64,000 bases of DNA from Coriaria nepalensis (Eukaryota; Streptophyta; Magnoliopsida; Cucurbitales; Coriariaceae). Positions within the stretch are counted from its first letter, which is position 1; every line of letters begins with the position of its first letter. The stretch is taken from positions 2,485,501 through 2,549,500 of the forward strand of contig CP114487.1 of assembly GCA_027186245.1 (NCBI GenBank), written 5' to 3'. Under the pieces are notes generated by a model. That model did no database searches. It was not told the DNA's origin and was given only the letters and a program-made list of their open reading frames with translations. Positions 39,262 to 52,200 of this stretch are shown here, piece after piece. The position numbers and the translations under genes were made by a program.

Positions 39262-40436
39262 TCTTATCTTCGAGTAACTTAATCTAATCTGGTAAATTGA
39301 GTGCCCTTGAGACTAGCACAGAAAATCTGTACAGGGAATACTAATACCATGAAGTTGAGATGGGCTAGTCCCAGTTTAGTGCGTGATATATCACCATTCC
39401 TAGACAGCAATAGTTTTCCTTCAACTAGCAAAAAATTGGAAAGAATTACACTGTGTATCATGATTTTTACGTACCATTTTTTATAAAGGTTTTCATCATG
39501 GTTGTTCTGATTAGTCAAATTCTCTTCTTCTTTTTCCATATTCACCCATTTTTCTTCAGAGGGTAGTCATCCCTGAGTTCATCTCACCCCTTCTTGAGTT
39601 TGAACTCAAAACATTCGGACAAAAGTGGTCAATTCAATTTAACATGAACTCCTGATTTCAGATGTTGTTTCTTGAGGGGGGAAAATTGTATGTACGTAGG
39701 ATTATTTGACAAGTCGCTCACTTCAGATTTTGAACTATCTATCAATATTGGGGATTAAGTTTGAGTAGTACTCCAAGAAATAGCAAGAAATTATATGATG
39801 GTTCCATGTTACTTCTATACATCAGTAGTCTACTATGGAAATTTTGGGGGGTTGCTTTTTTGAGTGGAATACATGAAATGAGTAAACAGTTAGAATCAAA
39901 AGGACATGGCAAAGGTATTGCGGTGTTGCTAGATACGGGAGAAACAGAGTCTCTGTCAGAGTATGGAGATGTTTTGCATTGCATATGATTCTGCCATACT
40001 GCTTCTCTGCACCCACTACTGTCTTTGTTACTATTATGTAGAGACAAAAATGGACTACAAAATGCAAATTTCGCAACTGCAAATTTTACATTTTGAAGGA
40101 AAAAAGAAAAGAAAAGAAAAGAAAAGAAAAGAAAAGAAGAGAAAATAGATTCTATGAGTGCAAGTTGTTAACAAAATGGGTCCCACGAGCATCACATCAC
40201 ATCCGACAATTAAAACCTGTAAGATGACAAAAATAAGACACCCAGAAAAATGCCCAGATTGATAGAGAAGATGACGCTGCTTTTTTCAATTTTATTTTTG
40301 GGTATATGTGGAGTTAGACACTTAAGATAAACGTATTTGTGGGTTCAGACTTTAGATGGGTGCAAAAATGAAATTGGAAAAGAAGAGGATGCTGCTGCGC
40401 CTGCTTGCAACCCGCCCAGAACAATAATAAGGGAAA
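39262..40436. other. 3' flank of the TMEM208 homologue
   Basis: Noncoding, AT-rich, with an (AAAAG)n run near 40101-40138. No other gene seen. Confidence 0.55.
40101..40138. repeat. (AAAAG)n microsatellite
   Basis: About seven tandem AAAAG units. Confidence 0.9.
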
Positions 40437-41205
40437 GTTGGGATAATTATAATAACCATCGTGAATTTTTATAAGTTGATCCCATTTTAATCTTAAATTA
40501 TAGTGAATCATCTTCATAAAATATTTTAAATTTTTTAATTTTAAATTAATTTTTTCTTTCATTTTAATCTCATAATTTTATTTTTAATCTAATTATTATT
40601 TATTATTTAAATTAATTTTTTTAATCTCTGTATATCCTTTCACTCAACCTCGATCAATCTTTTCACTGCCATTTCCGGTAATTATTATTGTCGGAAATAT
40701 TCTAAAATTTTAAATTTAATAAATTAATTTTTAATCTTAAGATATTATAAATTAATTTTTAAATCTCGACAAACATAAAAAGTAAAAAAAAAATTCAATA
40801 AAGGATTACTACAGTAAAGAGTAAAAAATAACTTTTTTTTTTTTTTAATTTGGAAGGTGAAAGTTTAAAAAAAGATGAAAATGATTTTAAAATAAATATA
40901 AAAATTTTAATTTATCAATTAAAAAATTTTAAAATATTTCTAATATTGATAATCCGTGGAAGCAGCCGGTAGAGATGATAGTGAAAAGTTATAAAGATAG
41001 AAAATTAATTTAAAATTTAAATAGGTCAAAAATATTAAAATTAAAATTTTAAGTTAAAAAAATAATTTTAAAAGAATTTTAAAATTTTAGATTATATATA
41101 TACCAAATCAAGAATATTTATTTTAATTTATATTTTAAATTAAAGTATTTATTATAATTATAAAAATTTAAAAAACTTATTATAATTATCTCAGAATTGA
41201 AAAAA
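40437..41205. mobile_element. Inverted-repeat element (MITE-like), copy 2
   Basis: The left end reads GGGATAATTATAATAA. The reverse complement of the right end reads GAGATAATTATAATAA, followed in both arms by AATTTTTATAA-type sequence. Between the arms is a GC-richer core (CACTGCCATTTCCGG; CCGTGGAAGCAGCCGG) that is itself partly inverted. It resembles the element at 36290-37020. No transposase; borders approximate. Confidence 0.55.
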
Positions 41206-41770
41206 AATTTATCCTAATAAAAATAAGGACCGTCAAATTGAAAAGGACCCATAACAAGTGAAGTAAACAAGGTTAGTTCTCTTGCTTCCTGTACACTTTC
41301 ACTATCAACAGCCAGCCACAACTCATATGACACAGATTTGACACTGATATTTTACTATCCTTATTTAATATGTAGATGTATCATTCCACTCTATCCTTTC
41401 GACCAGAGAGGATCTAATGATGATGTTCATTCACTACTTGCACTTTGACCAACAAATAAGAGAATCCATTACATGCACAATTATGTGCCCTTTCATTGTA
41501 ATAAAAAAGTTCAAACCAAATAAAAATAAGGCAAAAGTGATATCATATGATCTTAACACAACATAAGCTAACATTACTCTCCTACCCTCTCATTTTTCTA
41601 GTCTTATTTACACACTCCAAGAAAAACCTAAACTTAATTACAGAAAAAAAAAAAACCCTGAAAATTCAGACCCCATTTGCAGAAGAAAGTACTCACTTTT
41701 TGGCTTATAAAGAATATTTAGGCAAAGAATTAAACATCTATCTCCTTTTAAACTAAATACTCTATCTTCA
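41206..41770. other. 3' flank of the NIK-type kinase gene
   Basis: Noncoding sequence including the likely 3' UTR of the kinase. Nothing else supported. Confidence 0.6.
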
Positions 41771-44700
41771 TTACCTCGGACCAGAGAGCTCCATAGCATA
41801 TGAATCCAAGGACCTTTCATCGTCATCTTCATCCATTGCTACACTGAACATGGTCAACCGTTCCCGATCATTGTCATCATGGTTCGATGCAACAGTTCCC
41901 CTTAATCCACTCTTGCTCGTGGGATTTTCGGTCTGAAAGAGGCTTAAGTTGCTGTTGAGGAGGTGGTTGTTATGATTCTGTGCTGCGGCCCACTTCTCAA
42001 CAAGCCCATCTCCTTCCAGCATCCGGACCACTTCCGACATCCTGGGTCGGTGGGCCGGCAGGTTTTGTGTGCATAAGAGAGCCACTTGTAACATTTCCCC
42101 AACTTCTATTAGGTCATAGTTATTCCCCAATTCTCTGTCCACAAGCAGCTCAACTTTCTTTTCTTGTTGTATTTTCTTCACCTGCAACCCGACACAACTT
42201 TGCCCTTTAGCTCTCTTTTTTTTTTTTTAAGAAAATTTATGGAGGGGGAGATGAAATCAAAACGCAATGTTTTTATGTTCACAGTTAAGCAGAGCATTCC
42301 TTAAAGCATGTAAAAAACTTACCCATTCAAGCATGACACCTTTTTGATTGATTGTTTTTCCAAATTCAAGAGCTCTCATTCCCGTTATGAGCTCTAATAA
42401 GAGAATACCAAATCCAAACACATCCGTTTTCTCAGATGATTGGCCGGTCGAGAGATATTCCGGTGCAATGTGGCCCACAGTACCACGAACGGCAGTGGTG
42501 ACATGTGAGTCTGCATGGTCAAGAAGCTTTGCAAGTCCGAAATCCCCAACAATAGCTTCATAAAAATCGTCCAAGAGCACATTAGCTGCTTTCACATCTC
42601 TATGGATTATCTTCGGATCACATTGTTCGTGTAGATACAATAGCCCCCTTGCTGCTCCAATTGCGATCCTCTTCCTAGTATTCCAATCTAATGCCGGTTT
42701 TCCTACCATGTCAAAGATTCAAAGACTCTTAAATAAATACGCTACATCAGTTTAATCTAATATTATACTGAAAATCCAGTTTCAGAAATCCAATGCCAAA
42801 ATCAGAAAGGCAAAATGTTCAAGGCTTCAAACTCCAGTTTGGGCTCATAAACTCTAATTTGTTTAAAATGTTGGACTAATTAAGTAACTTGGGGAACAGG
42901 CTCTAACCTCTTAGCCGGGATGCAACACTACCGTTAGACATGTAAGGGTAGACCAAGAGCCGTTCATTTGAAGCAGCACAGTAACCGATTAACCGGAGTA
43001 AATTCCGGTGAACAGCAAGGCTGATCATTTCTAGCTCCGTCCGGAATTGAGATTCTCCAGTTGTTCCAGTTACATCCTTCAACCGTTTTACTGCTACCAT
43101 AGTTCCGTCTCCAAGTTTTCCCTTATAAACATTGCCAAAACCTCCTGCTCCTAGAATGTTCTTAGAGTTGAAATGGTCTGTTGCTAATTGGAGCTCTTTG
43201 AAAGTGAAGCTTCTGAGGTTGCCTAAGCTTCCTTGTCCCACTTCTTGATTGTCTGCAAACACAATTAAAGACCCAAATTTGAAGATATTAAAAATCTGTT
43301 CATGTAGTTTGTGGAGTGAGAATACGAGATCGTGCGATACGGACCGTTCATGTCTAGAATGGTCTGGCTCTTCTGTCTTTTCCTGCGCCAGAGCATTCCT
43401 AGAGCCAGGAGTATGAGGAAGGTGAAGCTTAGGCTGATTCCAAGGGCAACGGCTAGTTTTTTAGACTTTTGTTTCCCTAGAAATGAGAGAGGAAAGGTAA
43501 GCTCGAGAGAAATTAAACTCAAAAAGAAAATTAGAGAGAGGGATGGATTCTTAGATACTCACCGGGAGATGTTTCTATGGAGAAGGAAAGTGGGATAAGG
43601 GTGACTGAACCCGAGCAACCTTCAGCAGAGGTCCTTCCACAAATCAATGGATTTCCCACTACACTGATAAATTAACAAAATTAATCACAAATCAAGACCA
43701 AAATGAACATGGAACTATTATTTAAAAAAAAAACACACACACACACATAATGAGAAACCATACTTGAATGTTCTTGCCGGGAACTTCGGCACGGGCCCAC
43801 TGAGATTATTAAAAGAAAGGTCCCTGAAAAAATAAAATATAAATATAAAAAACCCCTAGTTGTCATAACTAGAACCGCCTGATAAGATCTCCAAGAACGA
43901 ATTTTTCAAATAGAAAAACAGAACAGAAATGAAACAAAAGTGAACACACTCGTAATACTCACAGGAAGGCAAGCTGAGGGATTTTGGCTAAGGAGACCGG
44001 AAGAGGCCCCGATAAGCTATTGTTGTTCAGCCTCCTGTCACATGCAGTGATTAATCCTCTCTATCACTTTCTAGGGAACCAAACAGAAACGGAGGGAAAA
44101 AACAGAGCGAAGTACTCACAGATACTGGAGACCCTTTAGCTGACCGAGGGTCACCGGAACTACGCCGGAAAAGCGATTGTTAGAGAGATCTAAAGTCTGG
44201 AGCGTCGGAAGATTACCCAGTTCCGGTGGAATTCTGCCAGAGATGTTGTTGTTCTGCAACAGCCTTCAAAATTTTCACAAATGACAAAAAGACAGAAGAT
44301 TTAAGTAAGAAACGAGACTTGTACTCTTATTAACTTCTCTTGAGTTATGTCCTGTTTGGTTGTTGAGAAAGTTTTAAGAGATGGCAGAAGATCCATTTTA
44401 GAGTGGTCAGTTTGATTACTTGAGACCAAAGTAATCTATAACTTTACTCATTTCATTAATTAAAAACAGAGTTAACGTGAAACTGCTTGCAAAGGCCCGG
44501 GAATTTTCCATTTCAAATTTTCTCAGCAACCAAAAGGGCAGTGTCTCAAATTATAATGGGTTAGTGAAGAAAATGAAACCAAATAAAATAAAATGAAATA
44601 AAGAAATGGTAAAAAAATGTCTTACACTTGCCGAAGATTTGTGAGGTTCCCAATCGAACCGGACAATGTTCCAGACAGAGCCTGACTCGGAGCTCCTCTG

Positions 44701-45124
44701 CAAAAAACAAAGAAAAATAAAGAAAAATAAAAAAATAAAAAAAAACCAGAAACAGCATGAGAGATTGAAAAAAAAAAAACAGAAGATTAAAGACGTAAAA
44801 TAAATTTAATCTTACAGCCCAATGACGAGGTTTTCAGGGGAGCAAGTAATCATGGCCCAGCTACAAGGGTCGACAGAATCTTCATCCCAGTTGCTTAGAA
44901 CTCCATGAGGATCGTGCAAATCCGTCTTTATACTTATCAGAGCCTCCACTACAAAAGAAAAAAAAAAACCCCCATGAAAAGCATGTTCTGAATTAAAATA
45001 GAGAATGAAAGATTTCTGAGTTTACTTTACCTTCAGGATTTCGAGGCTCATAGGAGAGACAGAGCAAAGCAGAGGAAGAGAAAAAAACGAAGAGGATGAT
45101 GGAAAAGAGCTCATAACCCATCAT
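41771..45124 (-). CDS. NIK: LRR receptor-like kinase, NSP-interacting kinase (NIK) type, LRR-II
   Basis: Eleven minus-strand exons: 45031-45124, 44816-44948, 44626-44697, 44120-44263, 43963-44034, 43764-43823, 43563-43663, 43345-43476, 42908-43252, 42323-42702 and 41771-42181. They total 1944 nt, 647 residues. In order: signal peptide ([18 protein letters not shown]), N-cap [14 protein letters not shown] with CSWAMITC, five LRRs, a short spacer, a transmembrane helix (about 233-255) and a kinase. Kinase landmarks are GAGGFGNV (about 304), Lys325, HRDVK (418-422), DFG (438-440) and the activation loop [17 protein letters not shown]. The kinase tail ends MELSGPR, typical of SERK/NIK proteins. 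[18 protein letters not shown] favours NIK over SERK. NIKs signal growth/defence trade-off and suppress translation; some are targets of begomovirus nuclear shuttle protein. The gene looks intact. The intron 8 donor (GTCCGT) is atypical. Confidence 0.93.
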
Positions 45125-45910
45125 GGTTACTTAGAATTGCTGAAGAAGAAAGAAGATGAAGATGGAGAGCAATGTGAAATAATAAAGTAAAATGAGAAAT
45201 ACTCTCCCTTCTCTTTCTCTGATATCTTCTTTCTCTCTTTTTGGTTTTCAATGGGGCTATTTTCAGATCCTCTTTCGTCTTTACAGTGATCACCACCCTC
45301 CTTGCTTTACCAAAAAACGCAAAGTATATAAATATATAGTATTATAATAATACTATTATAGAGACTCAACATAGAGAGAGGAGGAGAGAGAAAGTGCAGA
45401 TTGGCTGGCAATGCTTGATTTGTCAGGGAGAAGAGGGAAGGGAAGGAGTGTGTGGGAGGAAGGAGAAAGAGAGAGACTACGCTGTACGCTAATGCTGCAG
45501 AATCGTGAGTGGAGGAGTGTGTATTGTGATTGTACTGAAACGAAAGCTCAAAGCTGTCTCTCATTCTCTCTCTCTCATCTCTTTCTAGTTTTTTCTCTCC
45601 CTCTCTAATACATGTTTTATTCGACACAAAAACTTGGAGAAGTGAAAATTCCCAAATCCCGGAGAATCAAAGCCCAAAACGGGCTTTCTTTTTTGTGTAT
45701 TTTGTTTATTTATTTATTTATTTTATTCAATTTTTATTTTATTTAGACAAGAGTTTTAACTGACATTGAAATGATTAAAGGACAAAGACATGCTTCTCTC
45801 TGAAACCGACCCTTAGCGACAACGTTGGGCCAATTCTTTTTCTTTTGGACATATATATTTTTGGATAATTTGTAATATATACTATATTATTTAAAATATT
45901 ATTTAAATTT
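45125..45910. other. 5' flank of the NIK-type kinase gene
   Basis: GA/CT-rich leader-like sequence (45150-45620), consistent with the 5' UTR and promoter of the kinase, followed by AT-rich DNA. No gene. Confidence 0.55.
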
Positions 45911-46593
45911 TATCACCTAAATATTTTTAGGGCAATAATATCATATCCCATGTTTATGAGTTCAAAAATTTGAGTTTGACCCCTCATATTTTAGTGTTTC
46001 AAGCAACTTCACCCTCTTTGTTGATAAATCCAGCAACAACTTCATCTCTGGTACTTAGGTCGATATGGGTTACAAATCATTTCATTTTTCTTTACTCAAA
46101 TTAACTTCTTTTTTATTTATTTATTAATATATTTTTTTCCTATTTTTACAATTTATTCCCGCCTCTTTATTTTTCATATCTTTCATTTTTACACTCCCGA
46201 CGACATCTTCCACCGCCACTATCCCTTTGATGCCGCCGCTCTAGATCTAAATTTGGAGTTCGGCATAGGGCAACGACATTAAATAGCGGTAGTGGAGTGA
46301 AGAAATGAAAGAAATAAAAATAAATAATTCTCAAGAATTGTAAAAAATAAAGGGGTTTAATTTAAAATAAAATTCTAAATCGGTAAAAAAAAATAAAATT
46401 TTTTTGTTGTTGACCGGACATATCCCGTCAACACATCACATAAGCAAAAACTTAATAGTTTGGATGGAAAAAATAAAAAATAAAGGAAGGGGGTACAAGT
46501 TGCTCAAATGAAGAAACACATGGGTCTGGTTGATGCATTTATAAACATAGGGTGTGATATTGCAAAAACAATGAAATACAGGGGTCACTTTGC
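45911..46593. mobile_element. MULE-like MITE with 10-bp target duplication
   Basis: ATTTAAATTT occurs exactly on both sides (45901-45910 and 46594-46603). The arms are long, imperfect inverted repeats of about 90 bp. The left arm reads GCAATAATATCATATCCCATG and then CAAGCAACTTCACCC. The right arm in reverse reads GCAATATCACACCCTATG and then GAGCAACTTGTACCC. A 9-10-bp target duplication with long terminal inverted repeats is the Mutator pattern. There is no transposase frame inside; the GC-richer core reads CCGCCGCTCTAGATC. Confidence 0.75.
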
Positions 46594-46603
46594 ATTTAAA
46601 TTT

Positions 46604-49231
46604 TTAATCCTACAAAATAACATGTAATCTATATCCATATGATTTCTTATTCTTCTTCTTCTTACAACATGTATAAACTATTTCTGTCCTAACCTCGTAT
46701 AAAATACTCATATTGCTTTTATGTAAATTCTCTTTCTAAATTCTTTGATTAACACCATTATATATACAAACTCTTTCATTGATTCTGATCAATTTATCAA
46801 AACCCGAGTTTGAAATAAGATCTAAAGTAGCATTTGATGATGAAACGCTTTCATTGCACATGCGAGTACTCAACTCATCATCTCTTTTGCTTTTCCAATG
46901 AAAATTCTATTTCATCATATCTCATGTCATCACCCTTATCCACTATAAACCCTTTTCTTTTCCTTTTCATTATCTTCGTTTTGATTTAAACGTAAAATAA
47001 TTTTTTGATAAACTCGGTAATTAACGTTACTCGTATCGAATTTACAGTAGATTGAATCTATCCAAACCGTTTAAACTCTTAACACTAAAAAAGTCAATCT
47101 AATTACCGTTATCTATATGTCTCTAGTCTCAAGAAAGTCCGTTCCAAATTGACGTTTAACGTTTGTGCATGTATGCATGCATGCTTGAGAGATTCATCAT
47201 GAGTTGGAGGCTCCAAGAAGCTTTTCCTATATCTTTTCTTCCAATTGTATTATGTGCTACTTTATCAGTAACATTGTAAGAGAAGGAGGTAAAATAGTTA
47301 CATGTTTGTTATATAATAATGTCATTTTTATATAAAGCAAAACTACTGAACACGTTCTTAGCTATAATAGTATGATTTATTCTTAAATAAATAAATTCTA
47401 AGTCGTGGAGAAGGGATATATTCTTTCTCAATTTGGGGTTGTTTAATCAGTGTCATATACATATATATATAGCTTATATATTAAGTGGTTCTAGTTAACA
47501 TCAAGAACATCATTAGTTCTTATATTATATTTAAATTACAACTCAAATTATAATAACGGGTAATTCTCTAAATTAAAATAAAATTTAAATTCCGAATACG
47601 TTATTTTTAAAGATAATATTCTTAATCTGAACTTACCCGGTAATATAATAGAATCTATTCGAAATTTCTCATTTTGCATCATTTTTAGTTTTTTTTTTTT
47701 ACCCCATATTTTATTTACGGCACTATTAACAAGTTACTACAGCAACTTATTTTTGGTACCAAAATTTCGGACTGATTTTCTGGAAGGTTTACAGTTTTAA
47801 CAGGACATGATACCAACCGTTTGGCACCAACTTTTGAGCCCACTTATTATGTATGATGTACCTAATATACTTTCTTACATCATATATGTATTCATATTTC
47901 CCTTGATCACATTTCATTGCTACTATGAATGAAAACTAAATACATATATTACATAATTATTTGTGTTATCAAATCAAATAATTTTATGGGTTGCATCGAT
48001 CAACAGACAACACAATCTAAGTTGTTCATTGTCCAACCAAAAAAAAAAAAGCAAGACAGGAGAGGAGGAGTTATCAACTCATTCACAAACACAAGTGAAT
48101 AATGAATGTCTCTTTATAGTTTGTAATGCTTCTAGTAATAAATGTCAACCTTTCCGTCCCCATGATTGGAGGATAGAGCACTTAGTACCCCCTCCCCTCG
48201 GTTATGTACAACCCATTCAAAGTTTACAAGTGAGGAGATATGGGGTTGTAATATATAGGGAGTTCACTCCATTCCAAAATCTTTGTTGGATGAAGTGTGC
48301 GTTTTATTATTAATTTAATATAATATTATTAATTATTATTCTACTTTTCATTTCATGCGCTTCAGAATTGATGCTTCCACGTTTCTCTTTTTCTTTTCAA
48401 TAAAGCTCTCTCTCTCTTTCGTTTTTTCCTTTTTCTTTTTTTCTTTTTCTTTTTTCTTTTTTTCTTTCTTTTCACCAAAAGTAAAAGTTAGAAAACAAAA
48501 AAAGAAAGACGACACCCGTGCTCCCTTCTTAAGCTCCTTACCGTTGCCCAGCTTTTTATGTGGGCCCACTTTTGATCCAGCCAGCCTAAATGCTTTACTT
48601 ATATAATAATTGATTTTGATTGCCTCACTTGGGCTTCTTTGCTTTGGGTCCAATTCCGGGCTTTGGACTCTGGACCTTTTGGGCCTATGATATCAACTCT
48701 GATCCATATAGCCTACCTCAGCCCTGCTTGCTGTTATAATACATTGGACTTAAATGAGCCTCTTCTATAGCAGCTAAAACCGTGACAGCTCATATAGCAA
48801 CCCTTTTCAGCAAAAGCAAAAGTTTATAAGGAAGAAATCAAGAATTAGAGCACGTACGTGGATCTAATGACGAAGAGTCGAAGATGGGTGTTGACAAGAA
48901 GAAGAAGAAGAAGCAGATGATGTTAGAGAAGAGAAGGATAACGAACCGCTTCGGAGAAAACAGGGCTTGGATGATGGAGAAACAACAACACGAGAGATGC
49001 TTGGGCGATAGAGATTGAGCGAATCAAAAGAGAAACAAAAGATATGAATCTTGTCTGAGACTGATATGAATCTGACCGTTTCGAGAAGGTATTTTTTCTT
49101 ATAATTCGTGCAGAAGGGGAAATTGGGAGGAAGGAAGAGTTTCAGAGACAATTACGAGAGAGAGAGAGATCAGAATTGGTTATTTCATTCATAATCGTTT
49201 CTCCAAGCCCACGATTACATTTCTTACTGCG
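46604..49231. other. Gene-free stretch with repeats
   Basis: AT-rich DNA, T/C-rich runs near 48370-48475, and GAA runs near 48895-48915. The frame at 47963-48313 is open for 116 codons but matches nothing I recognise. 48830-49231 may contain the degraded 3' LTR of the gypsy element. Confidence 0.4.
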
Positions 49232-52200
49232 AAATGCAAAACAAGACTCTAACAGATTATGTCGGATTCAAAACGTGAAATTAAACAATCCAACAACTCA
49301 GTATTCTCTCTCAAAAGTTCATCTTCCAACGGTTATGTTGAAAACGACACGTCGTCGCCTCTTCAGATCTCAACCTGCAGCCGAATGAGTTGGGTTGCGT
49401 TTCATCCTTTTGGGCCTTTCCTTCACAAGACAAGTCCACATTCGTATCATTACCCTGCCCTGCGAAAATGAGCTTCTCAAGGTCAAACATAGGAAAATCA
49501 CGCTGCGAAGTAGCCACATTTTAACAGGAAGTATCTTCCAAAGGAAGGCCATACCATTGAACCAACACCTGTTTGACCCTTTGTGGTCCCTGCTGGATTG
49601 GCCGAGCATTCAAAATAGCTGAAGAAGTAATCATTGGTTGATTACTCTCGGCAGTTGGCGGAAGAGGTAAAGCAATACCACCTTCAGGATTAAGACACGG
49701 TTTCAGCATCGAAATGTGAAACACTGGATGGATACGAGCAGTAGATGGAAAATCCAACAAATAAGCAACAGTGCCAACCTATTACACCACCTGAAATGGA
49801 TCCTAAAGTCGTTTACTCAGCTTCGAATACTTCTGCCTCGCAACAGAGAGTTGTCTATATGGTTCAAGTTTGACAAAACACAGCTGGCCTACTTCAAAGG
49901 ATAGATCAGTTTTATGCTTGTCTGCCTGCAATTTCATTTTAGCTTGAGCTTTGATATTGGCCTTAAGAGCAGCCAACTATTCAGCTCGGTCACAAACTGT
50001 AGTGTCCACAGTTTCCAGTGAAGAGGACCCTTGCACATACGAAGGAATAGTAGGAGGAGGCTTACCATAAATAGCCTCATAAAGGCTCAGTGGAATCAAA
50101 AGAGGCATTGTAACACAGTACAGCCCAAACATGATACTTGTGCCAACTTGCAGGATTGTCACAGACAAAGGAGCGTGAGTACTATTCTAAGCAGCGATTG
50201 CGTACTTCGGTTTCACCATCTGACTGTGGGTGTATACGCTCCACATGCGTGAAACTATAATATCTATCAAATCAATCGGATATAATCCGAACTTATGAGA
50301 ATCAATGTAAAATATATAAATCATTAATATAATTGATGCATTTCATTAGAGCGTATATATATAGTCTATCATGTTATTATCAAGTTGGAAATAATAAATT
50401 GTTTGCATATATAATTACTTGTATACTTGATAGATTTCCGGTACTTGGATTCATAATAGGATTATGATAGGATGAAATCCAAGATAATTAAATCTCATAT
50501 CCAAATTGTTCATAGTTATATGATTGCTATAAAAGGATAATAACAATCTGAAAATACTATTATATACACTATCCTCTTTGAAGAGAAGAGTGATGATTTC
50601 ATTCATCGGTGTTGGAGAACATCGAAATATGCATGTAAGTGATTAGTAGAAACTTAATTGTTGAATGTAATCATTTAACAAAAACTCGATAATAATAATA
50701 TTAACTATTAATGAGTTTTATCGGTGACTATTGTACTTGTGATACTAAACCTAAGATCATCACAGTATTGACATGTAAGATATCATGTTTTGATATCACT
50801 TCATGTGGTCTTCACCAAAGGCCACTAAATGGGTGAACTATTGGGTATGTGTTTAAATATATGCAATACGTAGGCTAATAAGATAATATTCATCACTTAC
50901 ATATTAGAGGATATGTTTTTATGAGTCATATAAATTATGCATAAAGAAAATTTTTGCACAAAATAATATGGTTTGAAAATGAGTTTTTTATAAATCCATT
51001 ATTAATTGCATAAGAGTCTATGACATTCATAAAGAAAATCTAAAAGAGTTTAACAATTAAATCATATTCTCAGGCTTTATGAAATCACAGATATATGGAG
51101 AGTTAATATGGTACGATAATGGTCATCCATGGGTCTTGTGGACGTTCCTCATACTCCTCATTATACGAGTGGCTCGTACGTTTTACTAGAGGCCAATGTG
51201 GGTCTAGTACTTTAAACCAACTTAATCATAGAAGGTAATTATCTTGACTCTTTGACTTGAAAATGGTTTTCAAGGTCAAATGGTCCCTTCAAAAAAATAG
51301 ATAAAACGTACAAGTTATTGTGGGGCTCACCTACCGGTGTAGTGTAGAACATATCCGGTCACACACGGTGGATCAAGGTTGGATTCTAAATTAGCGAATT
51401 TTAACTTATTTATAATGAACTTGATTTAAGATTTAAATCAATAATTGGTTTAATTTGTTAAGTCTTAGTCACATTCACACTGCTAGCACAACCAAAGTAT
51501 GATTTAGATTTAATTAGAAGAATATTATTTTGATAAATATAATTATTAAATGAAGATTTAATTATTATTAAGTCATATAACATTTTTTAGGTTAAAATAA
51601 GGTATGTTAGGTTATTAAAGTGTTAATGAGCTTAAACGGGCTCAAAAGTAAGACCCAAATTAAAATATATTTTATCGGATAAAATTATATATTAATTTGG
51701 AAATTAGATACTATACTACTTTGTAATTATTTCTTGTTCAATAAAATATATAATTCATAGGATTTATTTCTAAATCTAAATACGGAAGTGATAGATTCCT
51801 TTTGATCACACACAATATGCATGTACAATATTTCATATTCAACGGTCCATCCTATGTTTATCCATGACTATGGCTAATTGGAATGATGCAAAAACATGAA
51901 ACTCAACACATAAGATATCATGACGATCTCAAGTCTAAGGACCATATATAATATAGTAACTAGATAATTCTTATTAACAGTTATTATTAATTACCATTGC
52001 GAATTATCTAAGCATCATATTCGGCACCTTTAGTCTCTCCTAAGCACTCACATAATCATTATTATGTTCCACTAACATCAATAAGCATGAGATCAACCAC
52101 CTTAAACACTTAAAGCAATGAACTATGTGATTGTCTATCCGAATCATTAATGTCTATTCTTGAAATTCTATGATAATGAACAGTTTATGTCTTAAGTTTT

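Noticed and set aside
47963..48313. 116-codon plus-strand frame
   Set aside because: No motif I recognise, no upstream promoter-like context and low-complexity surroundings.
48355..48653. Phe-rich (plus) and Lys-rich (minus) frames
   Set aside because: Both arise from a T/C-rich microsatellite-like tract.
49735..49760. A functional chromodomain or integrase gene
   Set aside because: The LLDFPSTARIHPVFH-type motif belongs to a gypsy relic with frame breaks before and after it.
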